In this document: positions 37,806 through 59,581 of the stretch, piece after piece
How positions within the stretch are numbered: the first letter of the stretch is position 1
Layout of the letters: every line of letters begins with the position of its first letter
Origin: Physcomitrium patens
Taxonomy: Eukaryota; Streptophyta; Bryopsida; Funariales; Funariaceae
Direction: 5' to 3'
Length of the DNA stretch: 64,000 bases
Assembly (NCBI RefSeq): GCF_000002425.4
Contig: NC_037270.1
Location: 10,383,435-10,447,434, forward strand
Notes under the pieces: model-generated
What the model was told of the DNA's origin: nothing
The model's database searches: none
What the model saw: the letters and a program-made list of their open reading frames with translations, nothing else
Translations under genes and position numbers: made by a program

Positions 37806-38768
37806 TTACCCTTAGCACGTTGCGCCTTTTGGCAGTCCTTTTGGCAGCCCTCACTTCCTCGAACCTGAAAAGACAGTGTGTGTTCACTAGATGAGTAAAA
37901 CATAACAGATGCCACGTAGTGTAGGCCTCGAACATTTCTTCATTCTTTGAACATTGCATGTACTATACTATCATGCTTTGGCCAAAGAAACTGCACCAAC
38001 CATCTTTTTGACGATACACGTTTTTCTAACATCGAGATGACAATTAGGTACGTAGGTTCTCTAAACAAAATCATACTACCATGTTGAAACAACAACAGAA
38101 CTTGCAGTTGGGATAGAAATATCGTGTATGACTCCCTGCGTTTTGTACAAATTCTGTTGCTACCTCACTTGATAAGAATGCTCTCAACACATCACTAGTG
38201 CCAAATACAAATAAAACAACAAAAATATAGAAAAATAAACAAAATATAAGAAAGGGATTGATTTAGTTCTGGGGTAAGTAACTCCAGCCGCTGAAACGTC
38301 GTTCATTCCGACCTCAATTTCTTCTGAAACACCCGACCATCAAAGCAATTGGGTGGAGAAACTTACCGAATTCTATACAAATCTCTAAAAGCTTTTGCAT
38401 CATTTTCCTTCCGTGCCATGCCAGGTTCCACAACCAAGTTCCGCGACGAAGACCCGACACTGAGCTTTACTTGATCTCGCTCCCACAAAGAGCGCCACAT
38501 GCGGTCAAAATAAGAAATTTGTTTGATGCGACGACACACAAACGCCAAAGAACACAAATCCCTGTAATCCAGAACTTCTTTCTCTATTCCTAGACCTAAA
38601 ATCTTCGTCCAAAGCTCATCCGGTAAACACCCCATACTGAACTTGCAACACCTGGGAAGTTCCGAAGAGCATTAAAATCCAGCCACTCCCTCCTTTTAAA
38701 CAACAAAAACCATCGTGACTCGGAGTAAAGAAAGCAAAAATTTCAAAGCTTGATTTGCATGTCCCAAA
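37806..38768 (-). pseudogene. Truncated duplicate of the SKIP24-like gene
   Basis: The first exon (38635-38367, 269 bases), intron 1 and the first ~55 bases of exon 2 are collinear with 32840-31908. Homology stops near 37806, so exons 3 and 4 are missing and the frame runs into unrelated sequence. Intron 1 is almost identical to the parent (one substitution seen in most of its length), apart from 33 extra bases at 38298-38330. Five substitutions cluster in the F-box stretch (KQISYFDRMWRSLWERDQV versus KKISYFDCIWRPLWERDQA), and all change the amino acid. The upstream flank and exon 2 are much more diverged than the intron. The right end lies about 50 bases from the sucrose synthase remnant. 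Confidence 0.85.
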
Positions 38769-38816
38769 CGTATGACTCAATGCGGGAATTAACACCATGG
38801 GAATTCCCGCCTAAAA

Positions 38817-39530
38817 CTTTTCTAATGTGTCTGGAATTCTCAACAGAAACTCTTCAGCTTTCATCAGTTGTGGACGAAACCTTGAAAAGCTTGCAATCCG
38901 ATTGTTCAGCATCAAAATCTGTGCTGACAACCAGATACAATAACCTCTTCACACTCACCTTGTCAAACAATAGTAATTATGAACGGCTGCTTAAACTGAA
39001 ACATTTCACGCAGAACAATTGATTATACTCACTCAGTACCTTTCCTCGGTAGGTATGAACTCGAAGGAACTGAAACGAAGGCTCCATGCTCTCCGGAGAA
39101 TGAAAAAGCTCGGGTGACAAATGACGATTCAGAAACTCCACGCCGTGCCCATTTGACGCGCACACACTCCCAGATTCCAGGCCTCGGACGGACAGCCAAT
39201 CCAACCCAAGGGGCCGAAACTATGGCTTCCTGTACATGCGAACTCTTCTTCCAACATTAGGAACAGAGCTGTCGTGAAGTATTTTGATCTCACGTTACAT
39301 GAGAGGTAAACCCCGTGCTTCAAGCGCTAAATAGGGACGTTGAACCCAAAGGCAGCTCTTGGAAACTTTAAATGGCAATTATTGATAAGTTTCCCAAAGG
39401 CGCTGCTCTTTATGTCGTCAACATTGCCCTGCAGTAGGTTGAGAAGTTGATTACGATTATCCTGCAAAGAGTTCTAGACTCGCTCTTTCATGCTGGTAAT
39501 ACGCCGAAGCGCTTTCCCCTGGTGCACCAT
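38817..39530 (-). pseudogene. SUS: Truncated sucrose synthase pseudogene
   Basis: Three minus-strand blocks in order match the N-terminal third of plant sucrose synthase. From the ATG at 39530: ALRRITSMKERV, an in-frame stop, then NSLQDNRNQLLNLLQ. At about 39200-39040: [20 protein letters not shown] and [10 protein letters not shown] followed by a GT donor. At 38918-38817: after a CAG acceptor, ILMLNNRIASFSRFRPQLM and KAEEFLLRIPDTLEK. The intervening part is degraded and the remaining two thirds of the enzyme, including the whole glycosyltransferase domain, is absent. Sucrose synthase makes UDP-glucose and fructose from sucrose; this copy cannot. Confidence 0.8.
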
Positions 39531-39723
39531 GTTGAGGACTGGAAAGCTCAATTTAGGCTATCCGTCAAACCTGCAAGGTCAGTGTGTTCACTTGAGGAGC
39601 TCGATTCAAGAGCTTCACTGTGACGCGAGCGGCGAGACAAATTGATTACAGGAATACAGATATCTCACTACGTTGAAGGCAAACATCTTGCATTAGTTTC
39701 AAAGACCTCTCATCCATAACTGA

Positions 39724-39725
39724 AA

Positions 39726-39757
<32 letters not shown>
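39724..39757. repeat. (AAAT)n microsatellite
   Basis: About eight tandem AAAT units. Confidence 0.9.
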
Positions 39758-41354
39758 AAACTATTGATCTAACTCAGAGAGGGAGCTTCGACTAAGGAAT
39801 TAAAATATTGATATGAGCAGGCTATGAATTCATGAAGGCGCAAATACAAACACAAGATTAAATACTCAAATCAAGCCATGTCAAGAAGTCCAACAACGGA
39901 CAACTAATTCAAACTCCGTCCAACATTTCTTACTTACAGAAATCAGCTCTTGCTCGGCGAGAACGCCACCAATTGCCCCACAAGGATGTCTGTGTCTGAA
40001 CTCAAACCCCTCAACTGATCAACTCGCCTCAACGCCACAGGAAACGAGGAAAACCACAACCACTCGCGACTGCAAACAACACATAACAGAAAAAAGAGAG
40101 ACAAGACAGCATTGCAATTCAGCGAGATGTGTCGCGGATCTCATAGACAGAAATCGATAAGTTGAAGTATAAAGAGCGATTGATTGAAGGAAAACGATAT
40201 TGTCGCACGCGACGACAATCTGTACTGATATATGCAGTGCGTTGAAGACGCCTATCTTACATCCATCGAACCTGTCCGGATCAACGTGATTCATCGTTGG
40301 CGATTGCAAATAGGATGCGTTGACGCATCTGAGCATGAATCTTTCGCCTGAGATTACCATCCTGCGAGTCTTCCTTGCCATTCCTTGCAGTTTACCCCTG
40401 GATTGGATAGCGGCAATGTGTGACGGTAATGTTCCCATGCTGACTGGTCGAAGGGCAAATTGGAGTACAGCAGAAGTATTATACTTAGGTGTGATACGAC
40501 ACTGCAACATTCTAAGATATGAATAGTACATCGTCAAGTAAATTTAAATTTAAACTGCATGAAGAGAATTTTTGTCTTTTGTTACGGAACGCTGATTACC
40601 TGTTACTTTAAATTATTTGAAGACGTTACAGCGCTTGATTGATCTTTACGCCCTTCGAGTGGGACAGATTGAAGAGCCGAGAAGTATACAAATACCGAGT
40701 AGTCTCAGAGCTCAAATTTCTAACGGCTGAGCTTCTACTCCATCAATTTGGTCACTTGGAGCAAATGAAGGGATCTATTGTTGGCGAGACCAAACGCTTC
40801 GGCTGGAAAAGGGTAAATGTGAATAACGCTCATTAAATGTTGAGCAAGTAAGAGCATGATAGTACGTATTTACAATAATTACCAACCACTAGAGTCATCA
40901 AACGTGAGAGATATCCTAAAATCGCATATAATATATAATGAGGAAATATTCAATCCCCTTCATCGACTCGTAGTAGAGAAACATGGAATGAAATAATTGT
41001 GGTCATTTCAGGACTTGGTAGCAAGCAAAAGTCCGTTCATAATTCAGTACCAATGTGCACAAACAAGCAGAGATCGTGGGAGTTGGGAGTTGGGAGTTGG
41101 GGCTGGAATGCATTGAAATGCTAACGGAAATAGAGAGGCTTCAAGTGCACACCTAACTGCAAACTATACTCGTGACAATTCCTGTAGCAACCAGTTTGTG
41201 TGAGCCAGTGTACACCTAGCTGCCACCGGCCAACACGGCATCTAATAATCCAAGGAAATGACCTTATCAATACATCGTACGCCGTGAATGCCACGATCAC
41301 ATGCGATTCCCACAACTCCCTAGTCCGAATCAGCAGAGAAAAAACATCCTGACC

Positions 41355-41356
<2 letters not shown>

Positions 41357-41387
<31 letters not shown>

Positions 41388-41450
41388 TATATAATCATAT
41401 ACATATCTGTATATATATCGGATATATATATATATATATATATATATACA
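41357..41450. repeat. Compound (TA)n array
   Basis: Two long TA runs separated by about 40 bases of imperfect TA-rich sequence, about 400 bases beyond the hairpin of the H3.3 gene. Such DNA can form cruciforms. Confidence 0.9.
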
Positions 41451-41846
41451 CGATCCATTCCAGCTTCTCCACACCCAATAGAAACTTCCTTTAACATGGC
41501 CTAAAGTAGAATAGCCTGAGGTAGAATGAAATCGTTGCGGTGTTAACCTACAATGGCAAAATCAACAGAGCGACAATGGAGATAAAACTCGAAGATAAAG
41601 TAGAAACCTAAAGACCTTGAAGACCACCACCTATTCCTCTCAAAATCGGTTGCGAGGTACCACAGACCACACTTTCTCCCCAGTTCATTCCCTGTCGACG
41701 TCATCACAGGAACAGGACATTGACCTATCGCAACCTACAAACAATGTGTTCCTACACATCTAAGCAATAAGTGCGGCACTGACACACGCGACCTAAACCT
41801 TGACAAACCAACACCACACCCAACAACCGAACAAGCGCACTTTGGT

Positions 41847-41862
41847 GGGTTCAAAAGAACCC
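41847..41862 (-). promoter_or_regulatory. Conserved 3' UTR hairpin of H3.3 copy 1
   Basis: Read on the gene's strand, GGGTTCTTTTGAACCC is a perfect 6-bp stem with a TTTT loop, 78 bases after the stop codon. The same hairpin with the same flanks follows H3.3 copy 2. Confidence 0.7.
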
Positions 41863-41940
41863 CAAATTGATTTTATTTTATTTTTTTTGGTACTTTTTTG
41901 GTTTCATATTTGCATAAAATCTACACAGGGATTTCACAGC

Positions 41941-42829
<889 letters not shown>

Positions 42830-43783
42830 TGTGAAACTGCAACCAATACAGCGCGGTTCAGTTTGCGAATTAGCGAAAAGATTCAAACTCTACAAATGAT
42901 TCCAGCCCCGGTTCCTGAGACATTTACTCTCAAGAAATACTAACAAGATCTCCAAGCCACGTCACCAAAAGTTGGACTGACGGCAAGCCCGAAAATAATA
43001 TGAAAGAGGCAAAATACTGTAGCCATACTGTTGCCTTAGCCATAGGAAGCTTGAGCTGATGAGTCGATTAACATGTGGCTCGAGTCACCGGAGGGAAAAC
43101 AATGTCTTAAAACCAAAACGTGAAAATAGGAACTAAAAAGTCACACACGCACAATCGCCAGACCCCGCACGGTTTCAAACATATCAACCATAACCGTATG
43201 AAAATTCGTCCATAGTACAAAACATAGCACAGAACGTATGACAGATACCTTGAACACGAAAGCGGAATCTCCGATACTCTCAAACTAGGGTTCTGACACT
43301 ACAATAATAAATATCCAGGAAGTTGCAGAAACGTGCTCTCAGGAGTCCCTCGCCGTCGTGCTAAACAAAACCGCACGTTAACTGAAATATTTCTTACGCT
43401 AGTGCGGACATGGAACGTATCGCTCGCACGAAACATCAACTTACAAGGAGGTTCTGCAGGAAAACAATGCAGAAAACTCTGCAAACGGCACCACAAACGC
43501 CACAACAACAGCCTTAGCAAGGCCAATAAACCCACCTTGGGAAAACGAAACAATCGTGCGATGCAAAGAACAAGTGGAGAGCGAGCGCAAAGAAAACTTG
43601 AGCAGCACGAATACGGCTAGAGCAGAGTGATAAGGAGACGATGCGGTGGGTAGAAAGAAAATGAGGGCGAAGATGTGTACCGTGAGTGACGAGAAATAAG
43701 AAAAGGCGTCGCGCCTTAAGGACAATCACGAAGCAGAGCACGGGCGGTCTGGGCCCTTGGATCCTCCGAGATCGATGTTGGAT

Positions 43784-43927
43784 TGACGTCTGACGGCTTG
43801 GTTTTCCGAACCTGGTGCCAAACCTGAGGCGCAGCACCCGATAAGCCCTATATTTGGCGGTTCTTTTGGCGGAGGAGTGTCCAGCTTTAGCGGGCAGACC
43901 TCAAAACTTGAAATAGCGGATCCCAAT
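43784..43927 (-). promoter_or_regulatory. Histone-promoter-like motif group for H3.3 copy 1
   Basis: An ACGTCA hexamer (minus strand, 43784-43789), a near-octamer (43915-43922) and a CCAAT box on the plus strand (43923-43927) lie about 1 kb upstream of the ATG. Hexamer and octamer elements are known in plant histone promoters. The octamer differs by one base and spacing is loose, so this is tentative. Confidence 0.3.
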
Positions 43928-44219
43928 GACATGGTCAACGTCGTAAGAAGAACGCATGACACCAGTCAACTGTAAGATTGTGATCGCAAATCCCTAACCC
44001 TAACTAATCCCTGACACCACTTCCAACCCCTACTTTACTCAACTGGGTATCATAGATAATTGTATTCTTGTGCGTGACTTGAGCTAGGATAAGATTGTAA
44101 CAAACATTATAATCACTTAGGAAAATGTGATATAAATAAATGGTGAATTATAAAATGAGAGTAATAACAACAAATAAATACTTATCAAAATAAATCTATA
44201 TGGTAGTGACACGATGAGC

Positions 44220-44264
44220 TGTATTGTATTGTACAATACAATACAATTGTATAGTAACTATACA
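44220..44264. repeat. Perfect 26-bp palindrome followed by a second palindrome
   Basis: 44220-44245 is a perfect palindrome centred on GTAC with TGTATTG-type arms. 44248-44264 (TGTATAGT, one base, ACTATACA) is a second inverted repeat. Further ATACAATTG words follow to about 44285. Confidence 0.9.
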
Positions 44265-44375
44265 CAATTGTTACAATACAATTGTTTGCAAAGTATAGTT
44301 TATATTATTTCAGATGATGTTAACTTTTACATCCTGACAATATACAGATATGTAAATATGTATATATATGCATGT

Positions 44376-44410
44376 ATATATATATATATATATATATATT
44401 TGTGTGTGTG

Positions 44411-44441
<31 letters not shown>

Positions 44442-44447
44442 TTTTTT
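44376..44447. repeat. Compound (TA)n(TG)n(T)n microsatellite
   Basis: TA units, then about a dozen TG units, then an unbroken T-run of about 22. Confidence 0.9.
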
Positions 44448-44952
44448 CATTTTGAGAGAAGTGTATTTTCAAAATTAACTTGTAAAAAATTAATTTGTAT
44501 GTATTTCCTGTTAAACCAATGAGTAATAGAAGAAGTAAAAAAATTCAATGGCTCTAAGAAATGCTATTGTTGATTTTTAATGGTTAAAGTTACCAACAGC
44601 CAACTTCTTTAACTTTAAAACTAATCATATTATTATTATTATTATCATCATTATGTTTAAAGTATCTATCGTGTAAATTGTTTTTGGTATAAATAAAGAC
44701 ATATAGAAGCCTTCTCTTTCATGGAACATGGATGAACACAAATGAATGAAGGGGACGGATGGACGACAGTCCCAAAGTTTGCAGTACCCCAATGGCACAA
44801 ATTTTCACTAATCTTTACTAAAATAGCAACATGTGTGAAATTGATAAGAGAGCAAGTTTATGAAATAATAGACACATTTGTGTTCACAATATATATGCAA
44901 TAAGTACACAAATCATTTATAATGATTAGACATGACCAATTAGGTATCATGA

Positions 44953-44983
44953 ATATATATATATATATATGTATATATATGAT
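44953..44983. repeat. (AT)n microsatellite
   Basis: AT-dinucleotide tract with one GT interruption. Confidence 0.85.
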
Positions 44984-46201
44984 TCAATTATGTACAACAT
45001 TTATTTATATATGTGTGTATATTTACAAACACACAAATCATTAAATAAATAAACAAGTTCAAGTACATTTTAAAGATGTGGCGATGCAAGTCACGATAAT
45101 TTAGTCTAATATATCAGCATCTGAAACAGCATACAAATTAATGAACCATGATATAGAAAGTGTACAGCAAAATGTCAGCCAATAGGAGGGCTGGAACGCT
45201 TGACATAGAAGCCGTGGGATGGAATACGATTCCCCCAAAGAATCCCAGAAAGAAGTTCAAACGAGACTTATTCACAGCTGCCAAAGCCTGACTATTCCCG
45301 CCACTTCCCATTCCAGGTTCGGTTCCAATCTGGAAAGCCGAACTTCCGGACCTCTTTTCAGCGTCGATGCTGAAGAGAGATCCAAGGGCCTATGTTCGGC
45401 GCGGCTTTTGGTTTTCCGGCATCCCGTGCGCTCCATTCTTGTGTTTAAGACGTTCTCGTTCTCGTTGCACATCTTTTCGAACGCATTGTCTCCGTTGCAA
45501 GTTGCTCGTGCCGCTCCCGCAAATTCTAGTTTTCGGTACGCTTTCCCCTGCCTTCAGTGTTATTCTTGTGGCAACGTTGATCCGTCAGTGTAAGGTGCGT
45601 TAGTATGCCGCTCGGATGTTGTTGTGATGTCGGTGATGCCACTTGCGCAGGTTCTCCATCGTATTTCTTCAGAAACCCTCATTTGTTTCTGTGTCGTACG
45701 CGCGGGTTGTATTGTGACCGCTCTCGCCGTGCGTATTTCTTGTTGTAGTTTTTGATTTTGTTTGCGCACGGTTGGTCAGTGGCTGTGTACACTTCCTGGA
45801 CTGTGTGAGTTTTGTGTGTAGCAATCAAACCCTCGTTGCAGAGACGCGGGAAACTTTGCTTCTTGCCCGAGGTTTTCGGTGGCTCTCAGCATGATTCTAC
45901 GCCACTGAGTTTTTTTCGAGCTTAACCCTTTGTGGTTAAATTTGTAACTGTATTGTTTCTCCTGTCAAATAGTCTTGTGCTGCTTGTATATTTCGCAGCA
46001 GCGTTGGTTTGGTTAGAGCCGGTTATTCCTTCGATATTTCAGATTTAGTTGTCATCTTCTAATTCGAAGACGATCGCGTCTTATTGGTAGTGATACCGTC
46101 ATTGTTCAGGTTATTGTCGGGACTTGGAGGTCATGTTTCGACGACTGAGTGTACATGTCGTAGTGAAGCAGATTCGTAACAGTTAAAGTTGATGTATTTA
46201 G

Positions 46202-47123
<922 letters not shown>

Positions 47124-47220
47124 GCTTAGAAATACTTATGTACAGATTTTACAAAAATGTGAAACGATGAAAACCCCAAAAAAAAAAACAAAAACAAAAA
47201 AAAAGAATAAAATCAGTTTG

Positions 47221-47236
47221 GGGTTCTTTTGAACCC
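47221..47236 (+). promoter_or_regulatory. Conserved 3' UTR hairpin of H3.3 copy 2
   Basis: GGGTTCTTTTGAACCC, a perfect 6-bp stem with TTTT loop, starts 98 bases after the stop codon. The flanks on both sides (AAATCA.TTTG and ACC.AAGTGCGCTTGT) are shared with copy 1. Confidence 0.7.
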
Positions 47237-47249
47237 ACCTAAGTGCGCT

Positions 47250-49444
47250 TGTCCGAGTATTATTGGATGCTATGATGGTTCGTAAAGGTTGAGCCTCGGT
47301 TATTTACGCTGCCCAAAAAAGCTATGACTTACAGGACATCTGTTACGTACGTTCAGTGTGTGAAAGCTTCAAGATAAGTGAAAATTGGTACGGAACTACG
47401 AAACTCATTATTATTTTTTTAAATTAGGTTTTAAGACGAGATCCCCTTCCGATGCAGAAACATGAGCTTGAACGCTGCGTTTACGTGGATTTGGAGTGCC
47501 TGTGACTATTGATGATGACGAGTGCGTTTAATTTGTTGCTTGGACAAGGCCTTCATCATTGTACATGCCTGTGTGCCAACTGGAAATTATACTCGTACTG
47601 ATCATGAAAGGTCTTGACCGTAGCCTAGATAACGAGAAACACATGTTCAAAAATCAAAAGATGTAATTACTTAAGTTATTTGTATAATTCTGAATCGCTT
47701 GTACATGATGTCATTGGCGTCCATGTTCAGAAAAATGGAGTAACACCGAAACAATAATGACTTTTCGTAATATAAAACACCTGAGGCACTATTTGATGTA
47801 TTCTCAGGATCATAGGAAGTATTTTAATTATTAAATAATACAATAACATCTTTAGTATATTTATAACTACTAAATCACTCATTAAATCTTATATATTAAA
47901 TACACATTTAATAGTTACTAAATAAATAGCATGTGTGTGTTTCTCTGATTCTCTATATATGTACATACACTAGCATCAGGGGTCTTATTTTACTTTGGGA
48001 GTAACATGTCAAAACAAATTAATGTTGTGCTATAATATAAAATACAATAATGATTTACAATATAACTAAGAATTACACAAACATATTTTTATTGATAACA
48101 CAATGTTTTTCTTATGATGAATAATAATAACAAAAAGAAATCCACATGCTCAAATTACAAAAAAATCTCATGGATTTTATTTGAGGTGTTTTGAAAATTA
48201 TGTATGGATATAAAGCTTAATATATATATGTTTATGAAAAAAACTACAAATAAAATTTACCAAACATATATATATATATATATATACATACAATCACAAT
48301 TATTATCAAATATTGTTGTAAGAAAAAACATTTTTTGAAATATTATTAGCAACTATATATGTTTATATGTGTATATATACACCTGAAAGATATACATACG
48401 TACATACATTTGTTACACAAATACATTGCAAGGTTTTTTTTAATATTTGTTAAATATTAATTTTATAAATTAACTATAAATTTATTTTAAAAAAAATTAC
48501 GTTTAAATTTTAATAATTATATAATTATATATATTTATTTTATATTTTATAATGTATATATAAAATCTATAAGATTTTATTTTAAGTGGTTTGTTTGAGC
48601 ATTAAAAATAATGGACTTAAAAAAAATTAATACCATCTTAATAATTCTACTTAAATTTTAAAATATAAGGATTAATCTTTAAGTTTTTATTTTTTTAATT
48701 TTTTCAATATTTTTTAGAATGACACATATCAAATAATGATGCTTAGGGTTTTCTAATTATAGATTTAAAAGATTTTAGAATAGAACATTTGCTATGAAAT
48801 CATTAAAAATGTGTCATAGATTATGACAATTGAGTTAAGATATGTTCATGTTAATGTTAAGTTAAGATGCTAGCACTTTAATATTTTTGATGTTGAAATA
48901 ATATGTTATTAATAAAATAATTATAATAATAATAAATATTTGTCTTATTATATTAATAATTATATTATTATCATTTAATTTATATTAAATTATGATATTT
49001 AAGTTATAAATATGGCTTCTTCTTGATGGACTATTGATGAGATGAGAATTGGTAAGGTGAAACAAATTTCTTATTGGAGGGGGTGTTGCACTCCAAATAA
49101 TACCATTTGCTTCAAGAAGCAAACACATACCTTTACTAGGAACAAATATAAACTTCACTTTGCTATATTTTGACTTACTAAGTTTAAATACATTGTTTTT
49201 TACTATTTTATTTTTTTGTCTTTATTGGTGGAGTTTTTTTGTCTCATATTAGTTAATATAGGACAAATGCCACAATGTCCTATATTAGAAGGGTTTGATG
49301 ATGCTTTAAATTATATTTAAAAATATATTATTTGGTAATAGTTGCATTATATAGACTTTTTTTGTGCAAATTATTTCAATTAAATGGTTTACATATACCT
49401 TTCAAATCTTCATTTTTACAAATTTGAGTTTTAATTTAATAAAA
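47250..49444. other. AT-rich intergenic region
   Basis: Becomes strongly AT-rich after about 47700, with TA microsatellites near 48264-48287. No gene or transposase motif was recognised. Confidence 0.65.
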
Positions 49445-49752
49445 TTAGAAGGTTGTTAAAGCCACACCCCCAATTTTGGGGTGATAATTAAAATATGATC
49501 ACCCCAATTTTGGGGGTGATACTTAAAATATATATAATTTTGGGGTGATAATTAAAATTTTGGGGTGATAATATTTTAATTTTGGGTGATAGGAAACAAA
49601 TGACAGGGATAGAGAATGAGGCATGGGGATTGGGAATGGGGATAGGGGACATGGAACAAGAGATGGAGATGGGGATGGATGGAATTGATCTTGAGACAAT
49701 AATATGGGGTGTGACTCAAACAATATTGGAGTGTGGCTTTACAACTTACTAA
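49445..49752. mobile_element. Small non-autonomous TIR element (MITE-like), about 308 bp
   Basis: The ends form an imperfect inverted repeat of about 30 bases. Its best-conserved cores are AAAGCCACACCCCCAAT (49458-49474) and the complement at 49725-49740 (ATTGGAGTGTGGCTTT), with TTAG..GGTTGT matched by ACAACTTACTAA outside. The left half contains about four tandem copies of an AATTTTGGGGTGATA unit. The right half is a G-rich GGGGAT/GGGAATG minisatellite. There is no coding capacity. The superfamily and target duplication are unclear. Confidence 0.55.
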
Positions 49753-49759
49753 AATGATT

Positions 49760-51353
49760 AATGTAAAATTTAAGACTTATAAAGATAATTAGAGAACATA
49801 CCATTAAATAAAGTGTCAAATAATAGTAAAATTCAAAGTCATATTTTATTTAAACGTCTCTTAATCTTTGCAGCTTTACCAATCTATTTGTACAAAATCA
49901 TCAAATAGTTATATATGTACAATTCTTTATTAATTAAAAGCAGCGAAATGTCTTTCAGTGTTTTGTGATTCTTTACACACAACATGGAAAGAATGTGATG
50001 AGATGACCTTTAATAATATTAGTTGGACGAGATAACAACTATGTATCTCAAAGTTGTGGGGGTTTTGATTCCCTTAAATACATTTAACTCCCACTGACAA
50101 AACCTTGGTCGGAGTAACACCAATGCTAATAACAGTAGGTTATTCAGTTCTTTTCAGCGATAGATTTTCTCCAGTTGTTTCAAACAAACAAAACGAAAAA
50201 ATCAAATCAAGTCAAATACAAAAACAACAACAAAACAAAAGTACTAGGTACACAAAACATATTGACAACATCAAAATAAAATAAAAACCAGTGTTGTATC
50301 TTAGAAACATAAAAGTGAATGAAATAACTTCTACAGAATTAAAATAAAGAAAAATGAATTCAATTGCAACTCATTCTCATATATTCGTGCTTCACAAATA
50401 AGATTTGAGGCTGCATCTTCACATGTAAACATGTCATCAAATATAAGATTGCGTGATTCAACAAAAACACGCATTCCTTCAGGATATCAGATAGGTTATG
50501 CCTTGACACATAAATGATGACAATCATGTCATGCCTGCCGTGGTGTGTGGACGGTATAGAAATAAATAAGTAATATCCTTGATTCGAATATAGCTCTGCC
50601 ACGTTACATATCAACCATGTGCTGATATTTGTAACCAGGTCAGCAGGGCTTTTGTTTCAAACCAATTGGGTGCATTTTGAACGGCTTTGCCTACGAAAAC
50701 CATTACCACACTCCACGATTTTCTATTGTACAGCACATAAGCTGCGTCACCCACTAAACACAGCATTCCATTGTCAAAGAGTGAACACCCTAACCAGGCA
50801 TTCCTCACAACCAAGTGGAAACTTGGACCCCCTTTATGTCCAAGGCACCCTGAAGATGCAAAACGAAGCCCACCAACTCCAACATGGCTGCTTTGCCCAA
50901 CTCGTCGACAGCCCAAATTGGATGAGGTCTTCGAACTTAAAAGGCCAAATACTCTGCCATACAGCACCAAAACCAGTCAATCCCCCCGACTACGATACTA
51001 AATGCTTCATGTTAACAAAAACACTCACCGTAACAGACACGAGAACAGTAACCTAGCAGCACAAATGTTCCTCAATTAATAAGCGCATAACTACTAAGCG
51101 GGAGTGGACACCAACTCACCGCTGCTGACATACCAGTAATGAGCTGGTCGCTAGTCGATGATCACTGATGTTTTGTGAAGCTCACAGAAAGTCTCATACA
51201 CGCCTCAAAGTAGGGCCATACTTGAACAAGCCCCTCAGTCCCCATTTTTGGACTTTCTCATACTTGTGCTCAAACCAACAAGGCATGCACATGTCGCCAC
51301 ATTGCATGCCTGCTCAAGTGACTCCACTCATGCGCCACGTCACAAGCCCTCAT
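49760..51353. other. Intergenic region downstream of YAK1
   Basis: AT-rich to about 50600, then GC-moderate sequence that may include the 3' UTR of the YAK1 gene. Frames here are short and have no recognisable similarity. Confidence 0.5.
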
Positions 51354-51571
51354 TCATCGTCGACCTGGGATCGGGGGCTTTAGTCCTGAACATCACCCAA
51401 CTTCCTTCAGTCAAAAGGGTTGCAAAATCGCCACCAACATCAACAAACACAAACCTACGGAAACAAAATAAGCAGGAGTACCTACACATGAAAACCGCAT
51501 GTAATACAAAACGCACCTTCCAACACATACATCTCGACCACCACCCCAACACCCAAGAAAACAAAACGAAC

Positions 51572-59581
<8,010 letters not shown>

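Larger units (their letters stand above)
39531..41840. other. Interval between sucrose synthase remnant and histone H3.3 gene
   Basis: No recognisable protein. A minus-strand frame of 172 codons at 40019-40537 and a plus-strand frame near 40639-40836 lack family similarity and are not called. Contains (AAAT)n at 39724-39757 and a long compound (TA)n stretch at 41357-41450. Confidence 0.5.

Noticed and set aside
40019-40537. A 172-codon minus-strand open frame
   Set aside because: There is no recognisable domain, the composition looks unselected, and there are no splice-compatible neighbours. Length alone is not enough in this base composition.
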